From NCBI GenBank assembly GCA_035711845.1, contig DASTBU010000095.1:1-53415 (forward strand): 53,415 nucleotides of DNA, given 5' to 3'. The position numbers were made by a program, and so were the translations under genes. Source of the DNA: DASTBU01 sp035711845 (lineage in GTDB: Bacteria; Acidobacteriota; Vicinamibacteria; Vicinamibacterales; 2-12-FULL-66-21). The notes below the pieces were generated by a model. That model saw only the letters and a program-made list of their open reading frames with translations, ran no database searches and was not told the origin of the DNA. Of this stretch, positions 23,942 to 33,500 are shown piece after piece. Within the stretch, counting starts at the first letter, position 1. The number at the start of each line of letters is the position of its first letter.

Positions 23942-24714
23942 GCGCCGGTCCTGTCCCAGGCGGGTCTGACCGCAACACCCTGGCTTTCGAGGCCGGCCCG
24001 AAGCCGGCGGACCAGCGCCTGCGCGCCGGGCGTATCGCCATGCGTGCAGAGCGTGTCCACCTGAAGCGCGACCTCGGATCCGTCGGTCGCGGTCACGCGT
24101 CCCTGCGTCACCATGCGGACCGCCCGCTCGACTACGCGGTCGGGATCATCGATGACGGCGCCCGGACGGGATCGGGGCGTCAGCGAGCCGTCGGGCTCGT
24201 ATGCGCGGTCTGCGAAACCCTCGGAGGCCACGCGCAAGCCCGCGTCCCGGCCCGCCTCGAGCAGCACCGATCCCGCCAGACCGAACAGGAGAAGATCCCG
24301 ATCGAATGCCGCGACGCTGCGTGCGATCGCCGACGCGAGCGACACATCACGCGCGGCCATGTTGTAGAGCGCACCGTGGGCTTTGACGTGCCTCAGCCTG
24401 ACGCCTTCGGCCGCGGCGAGCGCGGCCAGCGCGCCCACCTGATACAGGACCATGTCCTCCACGTCCGCCGGCTGCACGCGCATCTCGCGGCGGCCGAATC
24501 CTAAGAGGTCTGGCAGGCCCGGATGGGCTCCGACAGCGACCCCGGCATCTCGCGCCGCCCTGACGGTCCGGCGCATGACGGCGGGATCGCCCGCGTGATA
24601 ACCGCAGGCGATGTTGGCGGACGAGACGCTGGCGAGGACCTCCGTATCGGTGCCCATCGTCCACGCCCCGAACGACTCCCCCATGTCGCAGTTGAGATCG
24701 ATGCGATCCCGCAT
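23938..24714 (-). CDS. pxpA: 5-oxoprolinase subunit A (LamB/YcsF family)
   Basis: 258 residues from ATG 24714. The hallmark IDLNCDMGESFG opens the protein, followed by SANIACGYHAGDP, VGAHPGLPDLLGFGRR, VKAHGALYNM and the C-terminal CTHGDTPGA, all typical of PxpA. With PxpB and PxpC it makes the bacterial ATP-dependent 5-oxoprolinase that turns pyroglutamate into glutamate. No pxpB or pxpC lies in this window; instead hyuA and hyuB follow with 4-base overlaps. The start overlaps the DUF2891 stop as TGATG. A mixed complex, or a related cyclic amide as substrate, is possible. Confidence 0.95.
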   Translation of the reverse strand: MRDRIDLNCDMGESFGAWTMGTDTEVLASVSSANIACGYHAGDPAVMRRTVRAARDAGVAVGAHPGLPDLLGFGRREMRVQPADVEDMVLYQVGALAALAAAEGVRLRHVKAHGALYNMAARDVSLASAIARSVAAFDRDLLLFGLAGSVLLEAGRDAGLRVASEGFADRAYEPDGSLTPRSRPGAVIDDPDRVVERAVRMVTQGRVTATDGSEVALQVDTLCTHGDTPGAQALVRRLRAGLESQGVAVRPAWDRTGA

Positions 24715-25907
24715 CAACGGTCCTGCCCTTCGGCCACACGGCTGGCACTTATCAGGTAGTCGAGGATGTAGGTCGCAATCCAGTGTGTCCCCGCGTAATC
24801 TGCCTCGTACATGGCCGCGATGCCCGCCTTCGCGTGCTGTGCCGCAAGCTGGCGGTACACTGCAACTCTCGGGTCGCCGGGCGGCAGAGCATACGCGATT
24901 TCCTCGAATGCCTTCGCCCTGGTCGCCGCAAGGCCAATCAAGTGGGCCTTGGCTCCCAACATGTCGGCTTTCTTCAGTTCCTCGGCCGTGCCCTTCATGT
25001 CCAGGCCGATCGTCAGGGCCTTGAAGTTCGCCGAATCGTGGGCGGGCAGGAAATCGCCCAGCCAACCGACGAATTCCGGCTGTTTGAGGACTTCGCTCAT
25101 CAGGGCCGCCTCTGACAGGCAGGGCGAGAAGAAATCGGAGCCCGAGGGCTCGAGATTCGGCGCACACCCCGAGTCGGCGGCGAAGAACGTCATCGCGCGG
25201 TCCACCACCGCTCGCTCCAGCTCTTTTTCACTCGTCGCCTTGGCGTACTCGAGCAGCAGCTTGAGTGTGAATGCCGTGTTCGCGTGCGTGCCGATTCTCA
25301 TCGGTGCGGCGAGCGTCCTGAGATAGGGCGTCGTACGCTCGAGCAGCACCTTGGCGAGCGGCTCGATGTTCGATGCCCACTTCTGCGCGTCCGCGTCCTT
25401 CCAGGAACGCAGCTCGGCATACAGCCGAAGCAGCCAGGCCCAGCCGTACGGACGTTCGAACGACTTGTGGCCCTCCTCGTTGAAGAACGCGACTTCGCCC
25501 TTGAAGGCATCCCCGGAGAGATGCTCGTTCAGCTTCTCGCGAATGAGCCGCGCCACCGGGAGGTCGGGAAAAAGCCGGAGGATCTTGACCATCGCCCAGG
25601 TCGAGTTCACTGCCGAGTGCCAATCCGAGCAACCGTAGAAAGCGCGGGTCTTGAAGAAGTCGGGGCGAAGCACGGCGTTGACCTCGTAGAGGTAACCCCG
25701 GCCCCGAGGCGGTTCGTGCAGCTTGTCTATACAGGACAGCGGAAGGGTCACCAGCCAGAGTGCCGTACTTCGGTCGAGCACAGGGGGAAGGGGATCCTGT
25801 CGCGCGAGTGCGGCAGGCGGTGCGATGAGTGTGATGAGACAGAGGGAAAGACCGCCCGTCCGAAGACGGGCGGTTCTGAGGGTCTGCAGACCGATTCGTG
25901 TCCTCAT
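24714..25907 (-). CDS. Exported DUF2891 protein
   Basis: 397 residues from ATG 25907, chosen over GTG 25919 because GGTGAG stands at the right distance. The signal peptide includes GGLSLCLITLIAPPAALA. The family motif FYGCSDWHSAVNSTW lies near residue 90, followed by LRLFPDLP and the helix-rich body (YGWAWLLRLYAELR, GTHANTAFTLKLLLEYA) typical of DUF2891, which resembles alpha/alpha toroid enzymes. Function is not established for the family. It sits 8 bases after TonB receptor 1 and overlaps pxpA, so it belongs to the same operon. A very stable hairpin lies near its start (25851-25874). Confidence 0.88.
   Translation of the reverse strand: MRTRIGLQTLRTARLRTGGLSLCLITLIAPPAALARQDPLPPVLDRSTALWLVTLPLSCIDKLHEPPRGRGYLYEVNAVLRPDFFKTRAFYGCSDWHSAVNSTWAMVKILRLFPDLPVARLIREKLNEHLSGDAFKGEVAFFNEEGHKSFERPYGWAWLLRLYAELRSWKDADAQKWASNIEPLAKVLLERTTPYLRTLAAPMRIGTHANTAFTLKLLLEYAKATSEKELERAVVDRAMTFFAADSGCAPNLEPSGSDFFSPCLSEAALMSEVLKQPEFVGWLGDFLPAHDSANFKALTIGLDMKGTAEELKKADMLGAKAHLIGLAATRAKAFEEIAYALPPGDPRVAVYRQLAAQHAKAGIAAMYEADYAGTHWIATYILDYLISASRVAEGQDR
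25851..25874 (-). promoter_or_regulatory. 10-base-pair hairpin with UUCG loop inside the DUF2891 start
   Basis: On the minus strand ACCGCCCGTC, TTCG, GACGGGCGGT: a perfect 10-base stem closed by the exceptionally stable C(UUCG)G tetraloop, then CTTTCC. It begins about 33 bases after the ATG of the DUF2891 gene and about 42 bases after the TonB receptor stop. It could lower transcription or translation of the genes downstream of the receptor, or protect the receptor message. It is inside a reading frame, so it may instead be coding chance. Confidence 0.55.
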
Positions 25908-25915
25908 GGGCAATC

Positions 25916-28777
25916 TCACCAGAGGACGCGGACCGCGAACTCGGCCTGTGTCCCGGCGGAGGCCCGAGATGCCCGACCGAATGTCGTGGCCCGGGCGTTG
26001 GTCTGCAGCCCCGAGAGGTTTACGGTGTTGAAGACGTTGAACACCTGGGCGAGCAGCTCCAGCCGCCTGCTGCCGTTGATCGTGAACGTCTTGCTAGCCC
26101 GCAGATCCACGCTGGTGAACCGCGTCGAGTCCAGATCGTCTTCGGTCACCGGGGGGAGATTCGAGCGCGCCCGCCATTCGTTGACTGCAGCGAGATCGAG
26201 GTCGCGGTGCCCCTGGTTCCGGGTCGTGCCCGGAACGTAGTCGGTCGTGAAACCGTTCCCGTTCAGGTCGGTTCCTGCACCGGCGCTGAACGGAAGGCTC
26301 GTTCGCAGCGCCCAGACCGCGCCGAGCTGGATCCCGTAGGGAAGCGTCACCCCGCCGCTCGCAACCAGGCTGTGGCGGCGTTCGGCATTCGAGGGGCCGT
26401 AATCGATCCCGAAATCATTCTCGTCGGTGAAGCGTCCAGCCGGCGCGTTGTCCTTGCTGTTCACGTACGAGTACGACACGAGGAACTGATAGTTCCGGCT
26501 GAATCGCTTGTCCAGTCGTGCGTAGAGGCCGCGGTAGTTCGATTTCGAGATCGACTCCTCGAGATCGATGCGGTTGAACTCCGGATGGGGCCGCTGGCCT
26601 GTCGCCGGATCGGGCAGGTTGATGTTATAGAGTTTGCGATCACTCCTGACCCTCGTATACACGCCATCGATGTGAATCGCCAGATCCGAGGCCAGCTGGT
26701 GGCTGAACCCGAGGTTCATCTGGTGTGAGTACGGGTTCACGAAATCGTTCGAGAGCACCTGAATGTTTGGAGGCGCCGTGCTGACGAACTCGATCGGATC
26801 CCGGCCCAGGAACGGATCCGGGTATGGCGGATTCGAGATCCGGACGTCGTACCGCTGCATGTTCAGCCATTCGTACTGGTTCTGCAGCGTCCGGATGTTG
26901 TCGTAGTAGAGCCCGTACCCGCCGCGTACGACGGTCTCTCCCGATCCCCTGACGTCGTAGGCAAACCCCACTCTCGGGCCGAAGTTGTTGGCGTCACCAC
27001 GCGCGTCCGGATCGATCATCGGGATCGGAATGCGGAAGCGGTCGAGGTTGATGTCCTCGTTGAACGACCCGATCTGGCGGTCGTAGCGCAGCCCGAGGTT
27101 GACGGTCAGCTTCTGTAAGGGGCGCCAGTCGTCCTGAACGAACAGCGCGAAGTGGTGCGTGGGCAGCGGCACGTAGTTCGGCGGGAATGTCTGAGTATAG
27201 ACCTGAGGGTTGCGCAGGTTCGCCACCGATGCCGGATCGTTCGGATCGAAGTATTGGTCGGTTCCAAACTGATACGTGCCGTTCAGGTTGACCTGTGAAT
27301 CGTCTGCAAACCAGATGTAGTTGTAGTCGACGCCGAACTTCCAGTCGTGCGAGCCGCCCCAGTCCGGCATGTGATAGGAGATAGCTTCCTTGAACTGCCA
27401 GCGCTTCTCCGGCCCGAGTGCTTCGTAGTTGCCTCCCCAGACGAGGCTCGGGAACGTAAACCGCTGCTGCACCCGATCCGGGCCCACGCGCTCGGGCGGA
27501 TACTGCCCGACCTCGGTGAAGATCTCCTTGCCGGTCGGCGCGATCTGATACGCCGCGTACGCGAACTGGAATCGGAAATCGTTGAGAAGGCGCTCCGACA
27601 GGATCCACGTGTGCCCCACGACGGGCGCGCGTCTCGGAATCTCCATGTCGTAGCCGGCGTTCGCCGCATTCCGACCCCCGCAGGTGGACCCGGCACACAC
27701 CGAGCGTTCCTCCTCGTGCGCGTAGCGGCCAAAGAGCATCTGCTGCTGGTTGAGCGCGTGATCGATACGGATGGACGCGAGCGTCACCTTCCGCGGTTGC
27801 GGGAACGTGCCTTCCACCGCCGCGTAGAGGTCAGGACGGCCCGTGGTGACCGTGAAGAACTCGTCGGTCAGCGTGCGTTCGATGGCGCCGAAGAAATGGG
27901 TCCGGTCCGTCTTGATGGGTCCGCCGAGACTGCCGCCGAACTGGTTGCGCTTGAAGTCCGGCTTCGCCTGCTCGAAATGATTCTTGGCGTTGAGGCTCTT
28001 GTGCCTGAAGTACTCGAACAGGTTTCCGTGGAAGTCGTTGCTGCCCGACTTCGAGACCACCGACACCAGGCCGCCCGTCGCCAGGCCGTATTCGGCCTTG
28101 AACTGCGTGGTGTTGACCTTGAACTCCCTGATGGAGTCCTGCGGAAAGTTCTGCCGCGGCTCTCCCTGCTCGGCCCATGTGTTCGTCACGCCATCCGCGA
28201 CAAAACCGTTGCTGTAGAACGAGCCGCCGGCGCCCACATTGACGTTGTTGTAGAACACACGCACGGCGTCCTGGCTCGTGCCGGGCATCAGGAGGGCCAG
28301 GTTGAGATATTGACGCGTATTGATCGGAAGCGTCTCGATCTGCTTTTGAGTGACGATGCCGGCGACCTCGGAGCTCGCGACATCGACGACCGGCGTGTCG
28401 GCGACGACGCTGACGGTTTCGGCCAGTGACTCCAGTTTGAGTCGAAAGTCGTGACGAAGCTGGAGCCCTATGGTCAGCTCGATGCCGCGCCGGTCCTCGA
28501 TCGCGAACCCTGACATCTCCGTCCGCAGGGCATAGGTGCCGGGTTGAAGGGCCGCGAACCTGTAGCGCCCTTCGGCGTCCGTGACCGCCGTACGTTCCAC
28601 GCCGGTTTCGAGGTTTCGGAGCGTCAGGGTCACTCCCGGCAGCACGCCGCCCGACTCGTCGATCACCGCACCCTCGATTACGCCGGTATTCTGGGCCGAC
28701 GCCTCGGCGACGACGCCAGCCACCACGAGAGCAACAACGAACAGAACCCTTACGCCTGCGCTGATCTTCTGCCGCAT
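25916..28777 (-). CDS. Oar-type TonB-dependent receptor 1
   Basis: 953 residues from ATG 28777, which has GGAGG five bases upstream; ATG 28789 four codons earlier lacks such a site. A signal peptide (ending around EASAQ) is followed by a carboxypeptidase-regulatory-like beta-sandwich (GAVIDESGGVLPGVT to TYALRTEMSGF), a plug domain (about 115-330, with IETLPINTRQYLNLALLMPG and GLVSVVSKSGSNDFHG) and a long barrel ending in VRVLW with a terminal aromatic residue. Such receptors import bulky substrates across the outer membrane using TonB. It lies between the gamma-glutamyltransferase and DUF2891 genes. Its sequence is closely related to receptor 2 at 35347-38202. Peptide uptake is inferred from context. 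Confidence 0.93.
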   Translation of the reverse strand: MRQKISAGVRVLFVVALVVAGVVAEASAQNTGVIEGAVIDESGGVLPGVTLTLRNLETGVERTAVTDAEGRYRFAALQPGTYALRTEMSGFAIEDRRGIELTIGLQLRHDFRLKLESLAETVSVVADTPVVDVASSEVAGIVTQKQIETLPINTRQYLNLALLMPGTSQDAVRVFYNNVNVGAGGSFYSNGFVADGVTNTWAEQGEPRQNFPQDSIREFKVNTTQFKAEYGLATGGLVSVVSKSGSNDFHGNLFEYFRHKSLNAKNHFEQAKPDFKRNQFGGSLGGPIKTDRTHFFGAIERTLTDEFFTVTTGRPDLYAAVEGTFPQPRKVTLASIRIDHALNQQQMLFGRYAHEEERSVCAGSTCGGRNAANAGYDMEIPRRAPVVGHTWILSERLLNDFRFQFAYAAYQIAPTGKEIFTEVGQYPPERVGPDRVQQRFTFPSLVWGGNYEALGPEKRWQFKEAISYHMPDWGGSHDWKFGVDYNYIWFADDSQVNLNGTYQFGTDQYFDPNDPASVANLRNPQVYTQTFPPNYVPLPTHHFALFVQDDWRPLQKLTVNLGLRYDRQIGSFNEDINLDRFRIPIPMIDPDARGDANNFGPRVGFAYDVRGSGETVVRGGYGLYYDNIRTLQNQYEWLNMQRYDVRISNPPYPDPFLGRDPIEFVSTAPPNIQVLSNDFVNPYSHQMNLGFSHQLASDLAIHIDGVYTRVRSDRKLYNINLPDPATGQRPHPEFNRIDLEESISKSNYRGLYARLDKRFSRNYQFLVSYSYVNSKDNAPAGRFTDENDFGIDYGPSNAERRHSLVASGGVTLPYGIQLGAVWALRTSLPFSAGAGTDLNGNGFTTDYVPGTTRNQGHRDLDLAAVNEWRARSNLPPVTEDDLDSTRFTSVDLRASKTFTINGSRRLELLAQVFNVFNTVNLSGLQTNARATTFGRASRASAGTQAEFAVRVLW

Positions 28778-28796
28778 TGGGTCCTCCATTTTCTCA

Positions 28797-30494
28797 TCAC
28801 CAGGTCACAGCTCCACCGCCACCCCACAACGTCCCGTATCGCGGATCGATCAGAATGGAATTGAGCACGTTTCCAGCACCGCCCGACGTCTCGTCCTCAC
28901 GGCCGGGTATGACGCGGTGTCCCATCTCCTCCAGCTTCTTCCGGACCGGCTCCCGAATGCCGCTGTCGGCTGAAAGGTCCGTGCCCGGCACATAGGGAAT
29001 GGAGTTTTCGAGATAGCGCAGAATGAATCGCGGTCCGCCAGCGGCGCGGCTGATTTCCATCCGGAAATCGATCACGTTGAGGATGGTCTGCAGGATCGTC
29101 TGCGGAATCGTCCAGCCGCCAGCCGCGCCCGTCGCGAAATACGGTCGGTCGTGCCGGAAGACGATAGTTGGACTCATGACAAATCGAGGCCGCGTCCCGC
29201 CCTCGATCCGATTGGCGTCCCCGGGCTCCAGGCTGAAGTAGCACATGCCGTTGTTCAGAAACAGACCTGTCCCCGGCACGACTACGCCCGACGCGTACAT
29301 CAGCGTCTCGGTCATCGTGACGACGTTGTGGTCCTTGTCGATAACGGTATGGTGGTTCGTGTGCTCGCCGACCGTCGAAATCGACGCGGGACTGTTCGGT
29401 GGATAGAACTGTGCCCTCTCCAGGTTCAGCCTCGCGCGCTGCTCGGCGGCATATTCCTTGGACAGCAGGCGCCCGAGTGGCACCTTCCCGTTCAGCTTGC
29501 CGGTGTTGTAACGGTCGTCGTCGAGAAAGCCGAGCTTCACGACCTCAGACACCAGGTGGATGTACTCGGCCGAATTCCGCTCCATCGCCTCCAGATCGAA
29601 GCCCTCGAGTACGTTCAGCCATTGGAGGATGGTCATACCCGACGAACCCGGCCGGTGAGTCGCCACGCGGAAGCCGCGGTAGGTCGTCTCGATGGGCTGA
29701 CTCCAGATGGCTTCATAGCTCGCCAGATCGTCAGCCGTCATCAGACCGCCGTTTTCGGCGAAGTGCTGGGCAATCCTTTTCGCGATGTCTCCCCTGTAGA
29801 AGGCGTCCGGCCCCTTGGCCGCGATCATCTTCAGCGTCGCAGCAAGATCCTTCTGGATCCAGATTTCGCCTGGCTGAACGGTACTCGGAGCCCTGCCCGA
29901 AAAGATCTCTCTGCCGTGGGAGTACCGTCGCGCTTTGGACATTTCCCCGGTCGTCATCGACCGGACGACCGCGGGGGTCACAGGAAAACCGGATTCGGCA
30001 TACTCGATGGCGGGCTGCAGAATCTCCGACCAGCTCTTGGAGCCGCCACGTTTGTGCAGAGCGGCCCACCCGGCCACCATGCCAGGCACCAACGGCGCCA
30101 GGTGACCGTCGGTGGCTCGCTTCGAGAAGTCCCAGAGCTTGTCGCCTCGATAGTGCTCCACCGTGGCGTTCTTCGGGGCTGTGCCAATGAAGTCCAACGC
30201 CCCTGTCTTTCCTGACTTCGCGTCGTGGATCAGCGCGTAGCCACCGACTCCGCCCATGCCTGCCATGAACGGGTTCACAACGGCGAGGACTGCGCCGGCG
30301 GCAATTGCCGCATCGAAGGCATTGCCACCCTGTCTGAGCAAACGCAGCCCGGCGTCCGACGCCAGCGGGTGAGACGTCGCGACCATGCCGTTGCGGCCGA
30401 TGGACTGCCCCGGCAGGGACACCGCCAGCGTGTCGCACAGGATTAGGGCGAGGGCTGCAGGCGCGAGCCAGTTGCCCCGGGAATTCCAGGCCAT
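28797..30494 (-). CDS. ggt: Gamma-glutamyltransferase
   Basis: 565 residues with an N-terminal signal peptide (NWLAPAALALILCDTLAVSLPGQ). It is a self-cleaving Ntn-hydrolase that removes gamma-glutamyl groups from peptides such as glutathione. The large-subunit start GMVATSHPLASDAGLRLL, GGNAFDAAIA and the small-subunit segment RPGSSGMTILQ are family hallmarks. The processing point and nucleophile should be T379 in HTNHHTVIDKDHN; E. coli has TTHYSVVD, so the second Thr is Asn here. Periplasmic action would feed glutamate, 5-oxoproline or cysteinylglycine into the downstream pxpA and hyu genes. It lies 25 bases after M14 peptidase 1 and 19 before TonB receptor 1, so it is operonic. Confidence 0.93.
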   Translation of the reverse strand: MAWNSRGNWLAPAALALILCDTLAVSLPGQSIGRNGMVATSHPLASDAGLRLLRQGGNAFDAAIAAGAVLAVVNPFMAGMGGVGGYALIHDAKSGKTGALDFIGTAPKNATVEHYRGDKLWDFSKRATDGHLAPLVPGMVAGWAALHKRGGSKSWSEILQPAIEYAESGFPVTPAVVRSMTTGEMSKARRYSHGREIFSGRAPSTVQPGEIWIQKDLAATLKMIAAKGPDAFYRGDIAKRIAQHFAENGGLMTADDLASYEAIWSQPIETTYRGFRVATHRPGSSGMTILQWLNVLEGFDLEAMERNSAEYIHLVSEVVKLGFLDDDRYNTGKLNGKVPLGRLLSKEYAAEQRARLNLERAQFYPPNSPASISTVGEHTNHHTVIDKDHNVVTMTETLMYASGVVVPGTGLFLNNGMCYFSLEPGDANRIEGGTRPRFVMSPTIVFRHDRPYFATGAAGGWTIPQTILQTILNVIDFRMEISRAAGGPRFILRYLENSIPYVPGTDLSADSGIREPVRKKLEEMGHRVIPGREDETSGGAGNVLNSILIDPRYGTLWGGGGAVTW

Positions 30495-30519
30495 CGTCAG
30501 ACTCCTCTCCTCGCGGGCA

Positions 30520-33500
30520 TCAACGACCCTGCCCGTCCGTCGTGGTTCCCGGCGTTTCCTCGGGCTTCGGGGGCCGCGGCCGGTCGATGCTGAGTGCCAC
30601 GCCCTCGAAGAACGGCTCGACCTTGCGATCGATCCGGTGTTTGCCGTCCACCAGGTAGTCGAGAACCGCCTTGTCCCACTGGAGGCCCGCCGTGGCCACC
30701 ATCTGGAGCCAGTCGCCGTACGCCGTTTCGTCCGGGGCCTCGGTGCCTCCGGTCCAGATCGTGACCTTCGGCTGCCGGGTCATGAAATCTCCCGACCGCG
30801 GATCCGCCTTCGACCCCTTGATCGCCGTGTAGATCAGGACGTCGTTGGTCAGGTCCATCTTGAAGTTCTCCTGATCGTGCGAGAACCCGTACCGGCGGTA
30901 GCGGTCGTAGGCCCGCTGATTCAGCGCACGAACGACGGGCGCCGCGTTGATGTTCTTCGTGATCCGCTCGCGGATCTCGAAGGCCGCCTCCTTGTGCCGG
31001 GGATGCTTCGGATCGTCGAGATACCCGAAGCCCGGGATGAACCAGCCACGCATGCCCCACCAGTCGCGCGACTCCGTCGCCCGGTTTCGGACCCACCCCG
31101 CGTACTCCGAGAAGAGCTGCACCCACTCGTGCGACGGATACCCGTGAGGATTCAGGAAGACATCCGGCAGCCACGTCCGCCAGATGTCCGGGCGAATCCG
31201 GCTCTCGGGATAGATGGGATCGCCTTCCCACTGCCCCGAGGTCATGTCCACACCGAGCGACCCCAGATACCCGGCGTGCAGCATGTGATCGGGCGTGATC
31301 TTGTAGAGGTCGTATGCCAGCTGGGCGCCATCGGCATTCGTAATCGGGTGAATGACGACGTTGACCTTCTGCAGCTTCGCCTTGTGCTGCGAATCGGTCA
31401 GCAGCAGTTCCGCCAGCTTGAGGACGTGGCTGGTGGACGACACTTCGTTGGCATGCTGCCTGGCTGAATAGACAACCGTCGGCTTCATCACCGACTGCTT
31501 CGCCTGCGACCAGTGAGACGCCGTCACAGGCGGCATCAGATCCATGGCCCAGACGTCCTTGCCGAGATAGCTCTCCCCCGCCTTGTACACCCGCGCTTCG
31601 GGGAACGAAGACATCTTCGCGAGGATCTGGTAGGCCTCGGGCGGCGGGATCGGCGTCTTCCACTGCACGATTTCCTCGCCGGCGTAGCGGTAGCCGGCGG
31701 GAAGCAGCGTCCGAATGTCGGGCCACGCCTCGGGCTGGCCGTTCGCCTGCAGCGTCGCGATCTTCGCCGACCGGGGGGGCGCGTCGTGCTCCCACGTGGC
31801 GAGTATGCGGATGCTGCCGAGATCGTGGAACGCGAGCCCGTCTCGATACAGGCCTGCCGCCCGAAGGCGTTCGAGGTTCCCGAGCATCGCCGACACCTGT
31901 TCGGCAGAGAGGATCTGCTCCTCGACCCGCTCCGCCCGGGTCCTGCGAATCAGCTCGTCGCGCATATCGGTCTCGGTGTCGACCTTCAACCGAACGTCCA
32001 GCCGCTCGATACCGGGACGACCCGCGCGAACGACGGCCGAGAGCGCCGACGGACGCTCGACGGCCACCGGCCGGATGTCGCGGCGGATCTTCTTCTCGGC
32101 GCCGCCAGCCTCCCGGTAGGACACTTCGACGGCAGGCCGGATCGATTTGAACCCGGTGAACTTCACGGTTGCCCGCCCCGCCGCACCGTCGGACTTGGGC
32201 CGCACGATCGGGATGATGCGGCCGGGATAATCGAGGCCGTCGCCCCGGGAGTTCCGCCCGAGGACGTCGAAGAAATGCAGCGTGTTGAAGTAGATCTCTT
32301 CGTGGAGCGCCTCCATCGATGCGATCTGCTCTTTGTCCACCCCCACCTGGTAGTCGGGCTCGCTCAGCGAGAGATCGACCGTCAGCTCGCCGAAGTACGG
32401 CGCGTCTTTCGGCTCGGGTTTCCCTTCGCCGATCTTCATGACGTAGTCGTAGATGCGCGGCAGGATCTTCGACTGGTAGTGATCCCAGAACCGTTCAGGA
32501 TCCGTGATGATGCGCTGGTCCACGATCTGCCGGCCGTCCACGCTGGCGGAGATCCACCCGGTCGTGACCCTGACGTGCTCGTAGTCGGGGAAGCGGTCGA
32601 AGAACGGGCGCACGACAACCTTCGGCTCGAACGTCTGGCGCAGTATCTCGCGGCCGTCGGGTGCCGTGGCCACCACTTCATACGCCGGTGACCCGATGGG
32701 CCGCTTCTCGAACGTGATCTTCTTCAGGTCGATCTTCAGCTCGCGAGCGAGAACCTCGTCGATCGGGAAGAGCTCGAGCAGCCAGCGCGTGGGGGCATAC
32801 ATCGCCTGCTGCGTCCATTCCGGCGGCGGCCCGATCTCCGCGAACCGAATCGTCAGCTGTCCGACCGGCTGTCCCACGAGCTGTGGGCGAACCTGGTCGT
32901 AGAGCCAGCTGTAGCCCTGCTTGTACGCTGAGAGGACCGTTACCTTGGTACCTGCCGGCTCCGCGCCCTTCGACAGGAGGCGTTCGGTCGCCTCGCGTGC
33001 GATGCGCTCCCGGACCTCGGGCGGTTCGCTCAACCGCACTTCAACTGAAGCCGGGCGCCCCCTGCGGACGGCCGGAAGCACCCGTGCGCCGAACACATCC
33101 CAGAAGTCCTCGACCTCCGACGGCACTGCGAACTCCTCCTCGAAGATGGTCGCCGCTTTCTGGACGTCCCTGTCGTCGATCGTCACGTCGATCCGGCCGG
33201 CTTTGATGTGCTCGCCGGCAGCCTGCCGCACGACCTCGGAGAGACGCGCATCCGCCTTCTGCAGGTGCACCGACACCGAGGCTGATTCGAGCTGACGCCC
33301 TCCGATCTCGCGGCCTATGCGCTCGAGCATGTAGAGCGCTGCGGATGCCTGGCCTTCCGGTGACCGGTTCGACACGAATCGCCTGATTTGCTCCTCGACG
33401 TCGTCCAGGGTCGTGCGATCCTTGCCGCGCTCCCAGATATGCGGAAGCCGTTCGGCCAGTTGCTCCAGCGCGCGTCCGAGGCCCGCCCTGTCGGCCCCCG

